Assembly (NCBI RefSeq): GCF_016919175.1
Contig: NZ_JAFFPU010000029.1
Coordinates: 62,001 to 126,000, forward strand
DNA from: Leptospira ainlahdjerensis
Lineage (GTDB): Bacteria; Spirochaetota; Leptospiria; Leptospirales; Leptospiraceae
Reading direction: 5' to 3'
DNA length: 64,000 nucleotides
Both the position numbers and the translations under genes were made by a program. Below, piece by piece: positions 35,808 through 50,101 of the stretch (position 1 is its first letter; each line of letters starts with the position of its first letter). Below the pieces are notes generated by a model. It did no database searches. It was given only the letters and a program-made list of their open reading frames with translations, and was not told the origin of the DNA.

Positions 35808-37349
35808 ATGAAGCCAAATGTATTTCTTTTGTTTTTTGTCTTTTCCCTTTTTACATCCTCTCTTATGGCGGCGGATATCGTACGTTTAAAAAGCGGTTTG
35901 ATCTACCGTGGTAAGGTGATTTTGGAGGACGATGAAAAAGTCCTCCTCGCCGAAAACGAGGACTTCATTCGATACATCAATAAAGAAAGTGTCTTTAGCG
36001 TGACCTACGAAAAAGGTCAGGATAAAGGAAAAAATTCGGTCACATCCGATAAAACCACTGCCCCTTCCAAAGCGGAGTCGACTCAGACAAATCCTTATGC
36101 GGGAATCGCGGCGCCCATCGAAAGGGAACCGCCGCACGCGGGCAGTCAAGGAAAGGATACAACGATCGACGTGACCCACGAGATCGTCTCGGACTTTATC
36201 TGGCGCGGTCTGAGTTTTTCGGGTGAAATGGCAAATCGAAGAAGAAACGAAAGTTATCCTTCGACAACGTTCGTTCCATCCTATCAGCCTACGATCAATA
36301 TCAATACTCCGTTAAAGGGATTTATGGTTCAGTTTTGGGGAAACTTTCAGTTGAACGAAAGAAACGATCGAGACAGCGACGGACGTTTTCAACTTTCTCC
36401 CGGCGGAGCCGGACCCGCTTATCCGGGACAAGGGCTTCCCTTTACGGCGCCTAATCCGGATTTGGCGAATCAAAGTTGTGTTTATGAAACGCAGTCAAAC
36501 GTAGCTAACGGGAATTATACGACGGGGCCTACCTGCGGCGGTTTGGCGCCTCGGCCTTATAAGGAACAAAACGGTATGAAACGTGCTGACGGTTTATTCT
36601 ACGCGTTTTATTATACGTTTGAAAAAACGAGTTGGGGAAAGTTCACTGTAGGAACTTGGTTCTACAATACGTTTAACAAAAACCCCGGTTATGTTTCCGC
36701 TCCTTTGGGGGGATACAATTCCCTTGCGGCGCAAGGAGTAACAAGTTCGAACAACACTTCCAATCAGGTAACCCGGCTCGCTTGGCAGGAATATTATATC
36801 TTCTGGCAGCTTCCGTTTCTTTCCTACGTCACTCCTACCATTTCTTTTTATACTCAGATGAGTCAGGAGAACGCCGGATTGATGGCCGGTAAAAACTACC
36901 TCTCTCTTTACATGAGTCACGAATATTTCAGCGAGAAGTTTTTTAGAATTACTCCTGCGGTCAATATCGGCTACGCGATGTCGAATAACATCGTGGACAA
37001 TCGAAACGGGATACAGGATATCACGAGCAGTTTGACTTTCTATTTTGGAAAGTTCTTTATCAAGGGCAATCACGTCTATAGACCGAATTTGTATATGTAT
37101 GATACCGATAATTATTACGGAGCTACTGGAGGATTCGTGAACCGAAATACGAAGGACGGGTTGATCGTGGATCCTTCAAAGGTAAACGGTCCAATCAATC
37201 AGTATTTACTCGATCAAATCGCGAGTAGTCCGCTGATTCCGGACGCGGGCGACGGATCCTTAAGACAGATGATTCGAGAATCGTATTTGTTGCAGAAAAT
37301 CCCCGCTCATTTGTTTTGGTTTAGTATCGGTTTTTCACACAGCTTCTAA
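35808..37349 (+). CDS. outer-membrane beta-barrel protein
   Basis: 513 residues. Signal peptide about 1-21 ending LMAA. An N-terminal segment resembling a small beta domain (VRLKSGLIYRGKVILEDDEKV) and a Ser/Thr/Pro linker precede a long region of alternating aromatic/hydrophobic residues typical of outer-membrane strands; it ends in Phe (FSIGFSHSF), the usual signal for barrel assembly. Many Tyr/Trp girdle residues and Asn/Gly-rich loops. Porin or receptor; the substrate is not deducible. Followed by a chemoreceptor gene after 34 bases. Confidence 0.8.
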   Translation: MKPNVFLLFFVFSLFTSSLMAADIVRLKSGLIYRGKVILEDDEKVLLAENEDFIRYINKESVFSVTYEKGQDKGKNSVTSDKTTAPSKAESTQTNPYAGIAAPIEREPPHAGSQGKDTTIDVTHEIVSDFIWRGLSFSGEMANRRRNESYPSTTFVPSYQPTININTPLKGFMVQFWGNFQLNERNDRDSDGRFQLSPGGAGPAYPGQGLPFTAPNPDLANQSCVYETQSNVANGNYTTGPTCGGLAPRPYKEQNGMKRADGLFYAFYYTFEKTSWGKFTVGTWFYNTFNKNPGYVSAPLGGYNSLAAQGVTSSNNTSNQVTRLAWQEYYIFWQLPFLSYVTPTISFYTQMSQENAGLMAGKNYLSLYMSHEYFSEKFFRITPAVNIGYAMSNNIVDNRNGIQDITSSLTFYFGKFFIKGNHVYRPNLYMYDTDNYYGATGGFVNRNTKDGLIVDPSKVNGPINQYLLDQIASSPLIPDAGDGSLRQMIRESYLLQKIPAHLFWFSIGFSHSF

Positions 37350-37383
37350 AAAATATAAAGAGACAAATTAGTCCAGGAACATC

Positions 37384-39498
37384 ATGAGCATACGGTTTAG
37401 AATTTCGTTATATCTTTCTCTCATTTTATTGGCGGGTAGTATTGCGATCACTACGATCAACACGATTACCACGTATTTTAAACTTACGGAAGATATCAGA
37501 GATTCCTCCTATTTGGTCGCGTCGCGATACGCTTTTGAGATTCAGGATTTTTTTGATAAGGCTCTCGGAGGTTTGAGAGGATTAGAATTCCAACTGGCCC
37601 ACGCAAGACCGAGCCGGGAAGAGACGATAGAAACGTTGAAGGACCTTGCGAAATCGGATCCGAATTATTTCGGTGCCTGGTCCGTATTCGAACCCGGAAA
37701 ATTCGATTCCAAAGACTCACAGTATAAAAACAAACTGGGGTATGACGCCACTGGAAGATTTATTCCTTATATCAACAAGGCCGCAGGGCAGGACAAACCG
37801 TTGGTTTTAGAGCCCGTGATTTACTATGAAAATCAGGATGCGAGCGGATATTTTTACAACGTTCCGAAAAAGACCGGGCTCGATTTTATAGCGGACCCGT
37901 TTGCGTATCCCGTTTCCGGAAAAGAAATTCTGATGATCTCAGTTGTAAAACCGGTTCGAAGAGAGGGGCAGGTTGTCGGAGTGGTCGGAATGGACATCAC
38001 GATGGAGAATATGCAGAAGATGCTCGCTCCGATACGTCCGTATCAGGGAGAAGGATATCTGAGTTTGATTTCACCGGGAGGTTTTTACGCAGCAAACGGG
38101 CAAGAGCCTGGCTTGGTCGGAAAAGACATTCAAGATCCTGAATGGAAGAAAAAGATCATAGAGGGAAGTGAAAAACAGGAACTTCAGATCCTGAAAAAAG
38201 ACGGGGCGACACATTTTTTCTATTCATTCTTTTTAGGAAATTACGATAAGAAATGGATTTTGGAAGTCAGCGTTCCCGATAACGTTTTCTGGAAGAATTT
38301 AGGAAGGATCATTCTGGAAACGGTAGCTTCCTCTCTGATCACGATGATTGTCATAGTAATCGTATTAAATCTAATATTCCAAAAATTGATTACGAAAGGA
38401 ATCAATGCTGCGATCTCGTTCTCCGAAGAAATCGCATCCGGGAATCTCGTAGTAAACAACGGATACGAAAGAACCGATGAAATTGGAAAGTTGCTTCAAT
38501 CCTTGGATCGGATGAAGAATAACATCAAAGGAATTATTTTTGAAATTAAGGGATCTTCCGAATCCTTAAACTCGACTTCGGATAAAATGGCAGAGTCCTC
38601 AAAGAATTTTTACGACGTCGCACAAGAACAGGCGTCAGCTTCCGAAGAATCCTCAGCCGCAATCGAAGAGCTTGCGGCTTCCGCGGAAAACGTGGGGGAC
38701 TCGATGGTAAAGGCGATTTCGCACATGAAAGACATCGATGGAAACGTGATTCTTCTCAAAGAACAAATCGCAAGAATCAACGAAGAGATGAAGTCCTTAG
38801 CCTCGCTAGCCGGAGAATCTCAACAACAGGCGACGACCGGCGAAAGTTCGATGAATCAATCCACTAAGGCGATGGATGAAATCGGAGACAGCGCGTCAAG
38901 GATCAACGAAATTCTTTCCATCATCACCGATATTTCCGAAAAGACCAACTTACTCGCGTTAAATGCCGCGATCGAAGCCGCCAGGGCCGGAGAGGCAGGA
39001 AAAGGATTTGCCGTTGTCGCGGAAGAAATTTCCAAACTCGCATCCCAGACTTCCAATAGCGTTCAAGAGATCGGTCAGCTCGTGGAATCCACAAACCGCG
39101 CCGTTATGAACGGAACGAGCAAGGTAAAAGAAGCTTCCGGAATTCTCGCCAAGTTAAGAAGTTCCGTGGATATGTTCGGAGTTTCCGCGAAGAACGTTTT
39201 GGATTCCGTCAACACACAGGAAAAAAATACGGAAAAGATACATCAAAGCGCGAGTTCTCTTATGAGTTTCAGTCTTCAGATAGAAGAAGCAGTTCAAGAA
39301 CAAAAGCGCGCTTCTGAAGAAATCACAAAGACCATCCTCAGCATTTCGGAAGGAACGCAGGATATTGCGAGCGGCGCCGATGATCTCACAGGATTTTCCG
39401 GGAATATGCACACTCAATCCGAGGCACTTCTTCGTTTGATCGATAAGTTTAAGATTTCCGAAAAGGAAGAAAGCGAATCCGATTCGAAAGGCAAGTGA
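37384..39498 (+). CDS. Cache-domain methyl-accepting chemotaxis protein
   Basis: 704 residues. First membrane helix about 8-30, a periplasmic double-Cache sensor domain about 35-300 ([31 protein letters not shown]), second helix about 308-335, HAMP about 336-390, and a cytoplasmic signalling domain with the hairpin tip [21 protein letters not shown]. It senses small ligands outside and signals to CheA/CheW. It lies 34 bases after the outer-membrane protein gene; the two may be co-transcribed, which would couple uptake and taxis (inference). Confidence 0.92.
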   Translation: MSIRFRISLYLSLILLAGSIAITTINTITTYFKLTEDIRDSSYLVASRYAFEIQDFFDKALGGLRGLEFQLAHARPSREETIETLKDLAKSDPNYFGAWSVFEPGKFDSKDSQYKNKLGYDATGRFIPYINKAAGQDKPLVLEPVIYYENQDASGYFYNVPKKTGLDFIADPFAYPVSGKEILMISVVKPVRREGQVVGVVGMDITMENMQKMLAPIRPYQGEGYLSLISPGGFYAANGQEPGLVGKDIQDPEWKKKIIEGSEKQELQILKKDGATHFFYSFFLGNYDKKWILEVSVPDNVFWKNLGRIILETVASSLITMIVIVIVLNLIFQKLITKGINAAISFSEEIASGNLVVNNGYERTDEIGKLLQSLDRMKNNIKGIIFEIKGSSESLNSTSDKMAESSKNFYDVAQEQASASEESSAAIEELAASAENVGDSMVKAISHMKDIDGNVILLKEQIARINEEMKSLASLAGESQQQATTGESSMNQSTKAMDEIGDSASRINEILSIITDISEKTNLLALNAAIEAARAGEAGKGFAVVAEEISKLASQTSNSVQEIGQLVESTNRAVMNGTSKVKEASGILAKLRSSVDMFGVSAKNVLDSVNTQEKNTEKIHQSASSLMSFSLQIEEAVQEQKRASEEITKTILSISEGTQDIASGADDLTGFSGNMHTQSEALLRLIDKFKISEKEESESDSKGK

Positions 39499-39858
39499 AG
39501 AAGAAATCATAATTCACTCGTTGTATTCGGTAGGCTCGATACAAATCTCGTATCGTATCACAGGGGTTTATTGTAAAATATTTTATCGGAAACACGGATA
39601 CGATCGGGGACCAAAATTCGATACTCACGAATGTCGAAGGATTCATGGATCGATCGATCTAAAAATATTTTCGAAAAACTGCCTGTAAAAAAGTCTAAGT
39701 ATCCCGATCATTTCGGAAAGAAATCCTTTTTCGTTTTGAATTTTGCGCGCGCCGATTGACTTGATATTTCGGTGAAAGAGTAGGATCTTGCGAAGCAAAG
39801 ATTGAAAGCCATCGATCCCCTTCGTTGAGCGTATCATAAAATCATTGTATAATTAAGA

Positions 39859-40092
39859 ATGTTTGCCACGGGGCCGACTTTGACGATTAGCGATAAGCTG
39901 TTGAATCCAACTGATTACAACCCTCAAAATAAAGGACGAAAAGTTATCTTCGATCCGGGACTTTAAATAGCATTCGATCGAATCAAGGAAAACGACTTTG
40001 GATTTTCAACCAATGAAGACAATCCTCTCAATCGCTCGCAAATCTCGCTTTACGAGGATGAAATCGAGCGGATTATTGCGGAAGATCGATAG
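39859..40092 (+). pseudogene. 78-codon frame with internal stop
   Basis: ATG at 39859 opens a coding-like frame (MFATGPTLTISDKLL...) that meets TAA at 39964-39966 and continues in the same frame as IAFDRIKENDFGFSTNEDN... to TAG at 40090-40092. Both halves look like natural protein, and the stop is one base change from a sense codon. The remaining gap 39499-39858 shows no gene. Family not recognised. It could also be a 35-residue protein followed by chance. Confidence 0.4.
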
Positions 40093-40101
40093 AGGTTTTA
40101 T

Positions 40102-40737
40102 ATGGAAGCAAACTTTTGGCATCAGAGGTGGAGTAAGAATGAGATCGCTTTTCACGAACGCGAAGCGAACCCGTTTTTAGTGGAATATTCAAAAAAATTA
40201 AATCTACGCGAAGGAAGTCGCGTATTCGTACCTTTATGCGGAAAGACCCTCGATATCCATTGGTTGCTTTCGAAAGGTTATCGTGTTGCGGGCGCCGAAC
40301 TGAGTAAGATCGCCATAGAACAGCTGTTTGGCGAATTAGGCGTGAAACCGAAAGTCGAAAGTTTCGGAGAACTGGATCGTTATAGCGCGGAAAATATCGA
40401 AGTTTTTACGGGTGATATTTTTGATTTGTCGAATGGGATCCTTGGTTCAGTCGATGCAATTTACGATAGGGCCGCGCTCGTGGCGCTTCCGGAAAAAATG
40501 AGAGATCATTATACGGCGCATTTGATGGAAATAACGGGGAAATCGCCTCAGCTGTTGGTTTGTTATGTATATGATCAAAGTCTAATGGATGGACCTCCTT
40601 TTTCAATTCAAGAAGATGAGGTAAGACGGCACTATTCGAAGGACTATGAATTGAAACTACTCGAGAGCAAAAAAGTTGCGGGAGGATTGAAAAAAAGTCC
40701 CGCGAAAGAGAACGTCTGGTTGTTAGAAAAGATTTGA
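40102..40737 (+). CDS. thiopurine S-methyltransferase family protein
   Basis: 211 residues. SAM-dependent methyltransferase of the TPMT family: N-terminal FWHQRWSKNEIAFHE, SAM motif VFVPLCGKTLDIHWL, ELSKIAIEQLF, and DAIYDRAALVALPEKMR. Bacterial members methylate thiol, selenium or tellurium compounds; the natural substrate here is unknown. It starts 9 bases after the broken frame ends. Confidence 0.9.
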   Translation: MEANFWHQRWSKNEIAFHEREANPFLVEYSKKLNLREGSRVFVPLCGKTLDIHWLLSKGYRVAGAELSKIAIEQLFGELGVKPKVESFGELDRYSAENIEVFTGDIFDLSNGILGSVDAIYDRAALVALPEKMRDHYTAHLMEITGKSPQLLVCYVYDQSLMDGPPFSIQEDEVRRHYSKDYELKLLESKKVAGGLKKSPAKENVWLLEKI

Positions 40738-40807
40738 TCCCGGATCGTATGGAAATTCTCTTACGTAAAGGGATCTCAAAATTTCAGGATGCAAGGAAGT
40801 AGAAAAA

Positions 40808-41218
40808 ATGAATCCAACTCTTCGAAATATTCTATCTGTTGTCGCTGGTCTGATTTTAGGAAGTGTGGTCAATATGGGTCTGATCACCGTAAGCGGTCAG
40901 ATTATTCCGGCTCCGGAAGGAGCGGACGTGACTACCATGGAAGGACTGAAAGCGTCGATACATCTGTTTCAGCCAAAACATTTTATTTTTCCGTTTTTGG
41001 CGCATGCCCTGGGGACGTTTACGGGTTCTCTTGTTACCGCTCTTGTTTGTATTCGGCAGAAAGCGAAGTTTGCGATGGCGATCGGTTTCTTTTTCTTGGC
41101 GGGAGGAATCGCTAATATTCTAATGCTTCCTTCCCCGATTTGGTTTATTGCTGTGGATCTTGTTTTGGCCTATCTTCCGATGAGTTATCTCGCGGGACGA
41201 GTTTTTCGGGAGAATTAA
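40808..41218 (+). CDS. four-helix membrane protein, unknown
   Basis: 136 residues with four hydrophobic helices (about 7-28, 58-80, 88-105 and 110-130). The loop between helices 1 and 2 contains PAPEGADVTTMEGLKAS. No functional motif. Located 70 bases after the TPMT gene, possibly in the same transcript. Confidence 0.7.
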   Translation: MNPTLRNILSVVAGLILGSVVNMGLITVSGQIIPAPEGADVTTMEGLKASIHLFQPKHFIFPFLAHALGTFTGSLVTALVCIRQKAKFAMAIGFFFLAGGIANILMLPSPIWFIAVDLVLAYLPMSYLAGRVFREN

Positions 41219-41617
41219 AGTCGCTTCTACGATCCGAATCGTATAAGAATTTCATAATTTTCTTGATCACAAGGGGTTCGGGAAAGAAAGAATTTCGATC
41301 CTATTGCTATCGACGGTTTTATAAAGAATGTTCGTCTTCGCCGGGAGATGGAAGTTTGCGTTGAAACCTAAACCGAATTTGCAAAAGAAAGATTTCCCTT
41401 AAGTGGATTTAAAATCACAATCGTTTCAATTCTTATACGGATCGAAGAAAAAATTTGGATGGAGAAGGTTTCTGGAAACGCCTTTGCGGTAGTTCTTACG
41501 GAGAGATTGGATACTTGCAAAAAGTTTAATTTTTGCAAGTAAAGAATTTTCTCTGAAATTTTCGCTCCACCCAAAAGTTCATTACGTAGCCCCGAAAGGT
41601 CGCTATCATCGCCTTGT

Positions 41618-41817
41618 CCGCAAGTTGAGAGGAGCAACCGACGAGAATCGTCCTACAAGAAAGATCTTTTAGGAGTTCCTACACGGGAATTATTTCTTGC
41701 AAAATTAGAATTTTGTGATAGAGAAAAGTCTCTTGATTTTTTTCCGCCACCCACCCCACCACCCAAGTTTTGGGCGGGGCGCGCGAGTTTCACAGTAGAA
41801 TTGTCGTAGTTACGACA
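41618..41817 (+). repeat. intergenic element RepA copy 5, extended form
   Basis: Left extension CCGCAAGTTGAGAGGAG at 41618, as in copy 2, then the core from TTTTAGGAGTTCCTAC (41666) to GTCGTAGTTACGAC. Sits between convergent genes. The stretch 41505-41617 (CTTGCAAAAAGTTTAATTTT, then CTCCACCCAA) looks like a decayed further copy. The rest of 41219-41993 holds no recognisable gene. Confidence 0.8.
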
Positions 41818-41993
41818 TTTTTTTTCTGAAGATTTTCTAAAGTTGTGGATAAGGATGGGGAGGACGTAGGGTGGGCGACTTGCACGAAAGACCGCCCTAA
41901 GACGAGAGATTTCGTCTGCGTAAAACGTAAGGATTTTTAAAAAAACGCAGCGCAGGAAATTGCAAAAAGAAATCTTATTTTGACATCCAAATA

Positions 41994-43037
41994 CTAGTGT
42001 TTCTTTTGAAACAATCGATCTAAGAATTCTTTCTGTTTGCGGCAACGTTCTTCGAGGATCCCGTTTTTCATTTCAAAAACTGTGATTTGGTCCTGAAGAA
42101 TTTCCAGATGCCAGATTTTTTTTTGTAAAACTGTATGTACGTAGGAAACAAAGGAGTCTGCAAAAAAATCATCTCCGTTGGTCGCGGAGTAGAGCGTGGG
42201 AAACGGAGTTTTTATTAACGTCGGATAGATTTGATTCCAATTGTTTTCGAGATCCAAAGGTTCGTCTGTGTAAAATCGAATTTTTTTCCGTAGCGGAAAG
42301 ACTGAATCGTACCGGCTTTCCGATTCTCCGGTCCAAATTCCATTAGAAAATTCAAAAGTACTAAAGTCTCTTACTTTTAAACGAAAGTCGGGAACCGTCT
42401 TTTCCCGGACGGAAACGAGATGCCCGATCTCGTGCAAAAGAATGTATTCGGTCGCACGTTCCATATCGTCTTCCGCAGCGGATTCTATTTGAACCGAAAT
42501 TTTTGTCTTCCTTGATCGAAAGGGTGAATTCTCCTTTTTTGTAATCCATCTATTTGCCGTCTGTTTCAACATTTCAGTATCTAAAAAAACGATTCCGCCG
42601 ACCGGACCCCGGGAATCGTATATAAAACTGGTAAGGCCCGTTCCGCCTAAATTCTTACAAAGAATCACACGATAGAGAGATTCGTCTAAAATCGAGTTTA
42701 CGGAATCCGGAAGATTCTTTCTAACAGCGAATAGGCGATTCTTCCAAGCTTCGAGATTCGATTCAGGCCGGGGAGAGTCTTGGAATCCGTCGATTCGATT
42801 CATCTCCTGGATAAAATTTTTTTCTTCCTGATCTAAGCTGAAAATTCTATTCTCCCAGCCCTTGGAGAGAGTATAACGCTCGGCTTTTGTTATTTTATGA
42901 TTTGAAAAGAGTTCGGCGTACGGATTATTTCCCATTGTATTCTGAGGAGGCTTGCAAAAGAAAAATCCCAAAAAAAAGGATACGATCCAGAATATTCGGA
43001 AATGTTTTTCCAAGACACCGCAGGGCAATAAATACAT
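41994..43037 (-). CDS. lipoprotein with HEIGH zinc-protease motif
   Basis: 347 residues. Hydrophobic leader ending FFLGFFFC suggests a lipoprotein (Cys near residue 28). Around residue 200, YILLHEIGHLVSVRE is an HExxH zinc motif; the later GDDFFADSFVSYVHTVL offers an acidic third ligand about 90 residues on. This fits a gluzincin-type metallopeptidase, but no named family is recognised. Start is uncertain because the leader before the hydrophobic core is long for a signal peptide. Confidence 0.7.
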   Translation of the reverse strand: MYLLPCGVLEKHFRIFWIVSFFLGFFFCKPPQNTMGNNPYAELFSNHKITKAERYTLSKGWENRIFSLDQEEKNFIQEMNRIDGFQDSPRPESNLEAWKNRLFAVRKNLPDSVNSILDESLYRVILCKNLGGTGLTSFIYDSRGPVGGIVFLDTEMLKQTANRWITKKENSPFRSRKTKISVQIESAAEDDMERATEYILLHEIGHLVSVREKTVPDFRLKVRDFSTFEFSNGIWTGESESRYDSVFPLRKKIRFYTDEPLDLENNWNQIYPTLIKTPFPTLYSATNGDDFFADSFVSYVHTVLQKKIWHLEILQDQITVFEMKNGILEERCRKQKEFLDRLFQKKH

Positions 43038-43195
43038 AGGAAAGATTTTTCCAATGCCCTGAAAAAAAGTAAACTCGAAACCGAAGCCGAATGATTCTGG
43101 AAAAAAAAAGAAGTGGCAAACGGAATGGTTTGCGCTAATCCGGGAGGCTTATAAATTTGGACTCAAAGTTCCCAGGCTAGGGAAATTCAGAAACG

Positions 43196-43523
43196 ATGAA
43201 GTTCTATTTCCTTTTGCCCTTGTTTCTTTTTGCGGCCTTATCTTCCAATGCGGAAACCAATCCCTGGAGTCTTCCGATTTATGAAAGAATCATCAACAGA
43301 AAACACGTTTCTCATATCGTGATCGAAACACGGACGGACCATCTTAGGGTCACACTTTTGTTAAGCGAACGTTTTCCTTACAATTATAAGGCGACTTCCG
43401 GTTCTTTTTTTATTCGAGTCAATACGGAAAAGGAAGCCTTGGAGATATCGGAAAAATTAGACAAGTATTTGGAGTCGGGTTGGAACTTAAAAATTTATCT
43501 TTCCGGATCGGAAATTACTCGCT

Positions 43524-43549
<26 letters not shown>
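43196..43549 (+). CDS. small exported protein, unknown
   Basis: 117 residues with a clear signal peptide (about 1-19, cut after SSNA). The mature part has alternating beta/alpha character and no Cys. No family recognised. Its last 26 bases overlap the start of the SpoIIE-type phosphatase gene, so the two are translated together. Confidence 0.7.
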
Positions 43550-44906
<1,357 letters not shown>

Positions 44907-44914
44907 TAGAAAGA

Positions 44915-45688
<774 letters not shown>

Positions 45689-45728
45689 TCTTTCCGAAAT
45701 TTCGAGAAAGAATTTAAGAACTCCGGCT

Positions 45729-45875
45729 TGTCGGAGTTCCGACGCGGGGATTTGTGCTTGCAAGATTAGAATTTTGTGATAGAGGAGAATTTCCGGAACT
45801 TTTTCCACCACCCGCCCCTCCACCCAAGATCAGGGTGGGGCGCGCGTCTTCACGAAGGATTGTCGGAGTTCCGAC
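45729..45875 (+). repeat. RepA copy 6 (tandem pair, first)
   Basis: Unit from TGTCGGAGTTCCGAC at 45729 to the same 15-mer at 45861-45875, which is shared with copy 7. The unit is 132 bp long and differs from copy 7 at about two positions. Confidence 0.9.
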
Positions 45876-46008
45876 GGCGGGGATTTGTGCTTGCAAGATT
45901 AGAATTTTGTGATAGAGGAGAATTTCCGGAACTTTTTCCACCACCCGCCCCTCCACCCAAGGTCAGGGTGGGGCGCGCGTCTTCACGGAGGATTGTCGGA
46001 GTTCCGAC
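45861..46008 (+). repeat. RepA copy 7 (tandem pair, second)
   Basis: From TGTCGGAGTTCCGAC at 45861 to the third occurrence of the 15-mer at 45994-46008. Near-identity to copy 6 shows a recent tandem duplication and defines the repeat unit. The rest of 45689-46182 holds no gene. Confidence 0.9.
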
Positions 46009-46182
46009 GGATTTATCTTAAAGATTCAAAAAAATTTTGAATAAGCTTCTGAGATTTGGATGGAGGGGAGAAAGAGCTTAAAATATCGGAAATTTTCGTC
46101 TCTCTCGGAATTGCGACAACTCTAAGAAAAACGGAAATCCGGATCTTCTTCCCGATGTAAAATTCAAAGAAAAAAAGAAAAT

Positions 46183-46638
46183 ATGTTTCAACTAAAATCT
46201 AAAAATATTCCTATTCTTCTTTTTCTCTTCGCCGTTTCATACAACGTAGATGCAAAAGACATTGAAAAAATTACGATCTTCGTGGACGAGCATCCGCTTC
46301 TTGTAGAAGTCGTGAGTACTCCAGCCGATCGCGCTCGCGGCCTGATGTATCGAAAATCTTTGGGTGAAAATGAGGGAATGCTTTTTGTTTTTTCGGAACC
46401 GGACTATCTAAGTTTTTGGATGAAGAATACTTGGATTCCTCTGAGCATCGCGTACTTTAATCGCGACAAAAGAATCACCGATATTCACGACATGAAACCG
46501 AACCAGACAAAAGAACTTTATCATTCGAGCGAAAAGGCTTTGTATGCTTTGGAAGTCAATCAGGGATGGTTCGTAAAAAGAAAGATCAGCAAGTTCGGAG
46601 TTTTGAAAATTCCGGATCGAGTCAGAGCGGCTCAGTAA
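46183..46638 (+). CDS. DUF192 exported protein
   Basis: 151 residues. Signal peptide about 1-24 (AVSYNVDA). The DUF192 core is recognised by ADRARGLMYRKSLGENEGMLF, SFWMKNTWIPLSIAYF and the downstream DMKPNQT and YALEVNQGWF. Function of the family is unknown; members are exported in many bacteria. The gene stands alone downstream of the tandem RepA pair and converges with the DUF3332 gene. Confidence 0.9.
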   Translation: MFQLKSKNIPILLFLFAVSYNVDAKDIEKITIFVDEHPLLVEVVSTPADRARGLMYRKSLGENEGMLFVFSEPDYLSFWMKNTWIPLSIAYFNRDKRITDIHDMKPNQTKELYHSSEKALYALEVNQGWFVKRKISKFGVLKIPDRVRAAQ

Positions 46639-46671
46639 TCAGGGACGAATCCCTGATTACTTATAAAATTC

Positions 46672-47277
46672 TTAAAGGGCTTCGGCTGTCAGTTTTGCTT
46701 CCAATTCGTTTAACGTTTTGGTTTCGATCACTTTTGTGGACTTCAGCTTTCCTTGTTCCGCCATTTTTAGAATGGTCTTTGAACCGATCGTTTCCGCGCT
46801 AACCGCGATTTCTTCCAGCTTTCCGTTCTTTTCTACGTAAAACTTTCCAGGCTCTGATCGAAGAGTGGAAAGATATTGCGATTTTCCGTCTTTTTCAACC
46901 TGAAGATCCAGTCTGCTTCCAAAATTAGAATAGGTTAAAGTCAGCTTCTCACCTTGTTCTTCGAAAGTTTTTACGTATTTTCCATCTTTATCATATTCGT
47001 TGTAACCGACCGGATTGCTTCCAGACCAGAATTCGATGAGGTTGAATAGAACGATGTCAAAGAAAAAACCAACCGCGTAAAGAATGCTAAACGGAAAATA
47101 CATTACGAGAGTTTTGATAATCTTCGCGAGCAGCCCGCTTCCGATATTGAAACCTTCGTTTACGTCATACACTTTTTTGACGATGGCAAATTTACCGAAA
47201 CAATTTGCGAATGAAAGAAGGGTGATCATCGGAATGAGGAGAACGACGAGAGACTTACGAAACTTATTTTGTTGCAT
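46672..47277 (-). CDS. DUF3332 membrane-associated protein
   Basis: 201 residues from the ATG at 47277, which has AAGGAG 9 bases upstream. N-terminal hydrophobic segment (about 9-26, MITLLSFANC) resembles a lipoprotein or signal sequence; a second hydrophobic stretch (VMYFPFSILYAVGFFFDIVLFNLIEF) spans about 58-83, followed by a soluble beta-rich tail. The layout FGKF...VYDVNEGFN...WSGSNPV is that of DUF3332. A longer frame upstream lacks a ribosome binding site. Confidence 0.8.
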   Translation of the reverse strand: MQQNKFRKSLVVLLIPMITLLSFANCFGKFAIVKKVYDVNEGFNIGSGLLAKIIKTLVMYFPFSILYAVGFFFDIVLFNLIEFWSGSNPVGYNEYDKDGKYVKTFEEQGEKLTLTYSNFGSRLDLQVEKDGKSQYLSTLRSEPGKFYVEKNGKLEEIAVSAETIGSKTILKMAEQGKLKSTKVIETKTLNELEAKLTAEAL

Positions 47278-47454
47278 GAAAAACAACTCCTTGGTCAGAT
47301 TTCTGAGAATTGAATCCTTGAATCGAAATTTATGCAAGATTTTTCTTTTTTCAAGCTGGAGAAATTCGAGCGGGAAGGTAAATTGCGGGAGTTCATAATT
47401 CCTTGACCGGATCCAGGTGCGGAAAAACATGAGAGGAACATCGGGAGTAGAAGT

Positions 47455-48909
<1,455 letters not shown>

Positions 48910-49047
48910 TCATCTATTAAGCGACTTCGTCTAACAAATGTTCTTCGCAAGCAGGTTTTGTTTTGTGGATTCCCTTTGAATATTCTAAGAATTTCAAAAT
49001 GAAAATCCTTCTCGACAAACATTCATTCTGCTGTAACTCTGATCTGG

Positions 49048-49407
49048 ATGTCCGGAAACCCTGATCAACAGCCGAGAAGCCATCGATACTATCCGGGTGT
49101 TTATGCGGACTATATCATACAAATCGAATTCGGTTTAATCACACTTCATGCAAAACTCGGAAATATTTCCGAAACCGGAATCTGTTTGATTTTTAACGGA
49201 GAAGATTTGGATCCTACGGAGCCTGTTTACGGGTCCGTCATCGAAAAAAAAACGGCCAGACGTCTTGAATTTGAAGGAGACATTGTGTGGTCCGGACCGG
49301 AGACGATCGATCATAAGTTACGATTCGTCTACGGACTTCGTTTTCGAGCGCCTATGATTCTTACGGAAACTCTTGTTCTGATCAATCTTTCGCTCCAGGA
49401 TCCTTAA
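49048..49407 (+). CDS. PilZ-like domain protein
   Basis: 119 residues, cytoplasmic. GNISETGICLIF near residues 38-49 matches the (D/N)xSxxG half of a PilZ c-di-GMP receptor, and SHRYYPGVYA near 11-20 is where the RxxxR half should be, though only partly matched. VYGLRFRAP near the end is also typical. If it binds c-di-GMP it could read out the GGDEF/EAL proteins encoded elsewhere in the window. The upstream Arg pair is weak, so binding is uncertain. Confidence 0.7.
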   Translation: MSGNPDQQPRSHRYYPGVYADYIIQIEFGLITLHAKLGNISETGICLIFNGEDLDPTEPVYGSVIEKKTARRLEFEGDIVWSGPETIDHKLRFVYGLRFRAPMILTETLVLINLSLQDP

Positions 49408-49492
49408 ACCATTCTTCTTTCTTTCTATTTTTCCGGATTGCCATATCCGCTTCCTTAAGGATCTTTGAATTCAGGATTCAACTTCTACAAGC

Positions 49493-50095
<603 letters not shown>

Positions 50096-50101
50096 AAAAA
50101 G

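Noticed and set aside
45714..46021. Frames across the tandem RepA pair, with internal peptide repeats
   Set aside because: The repetition is that of the DNA element; no start signal.
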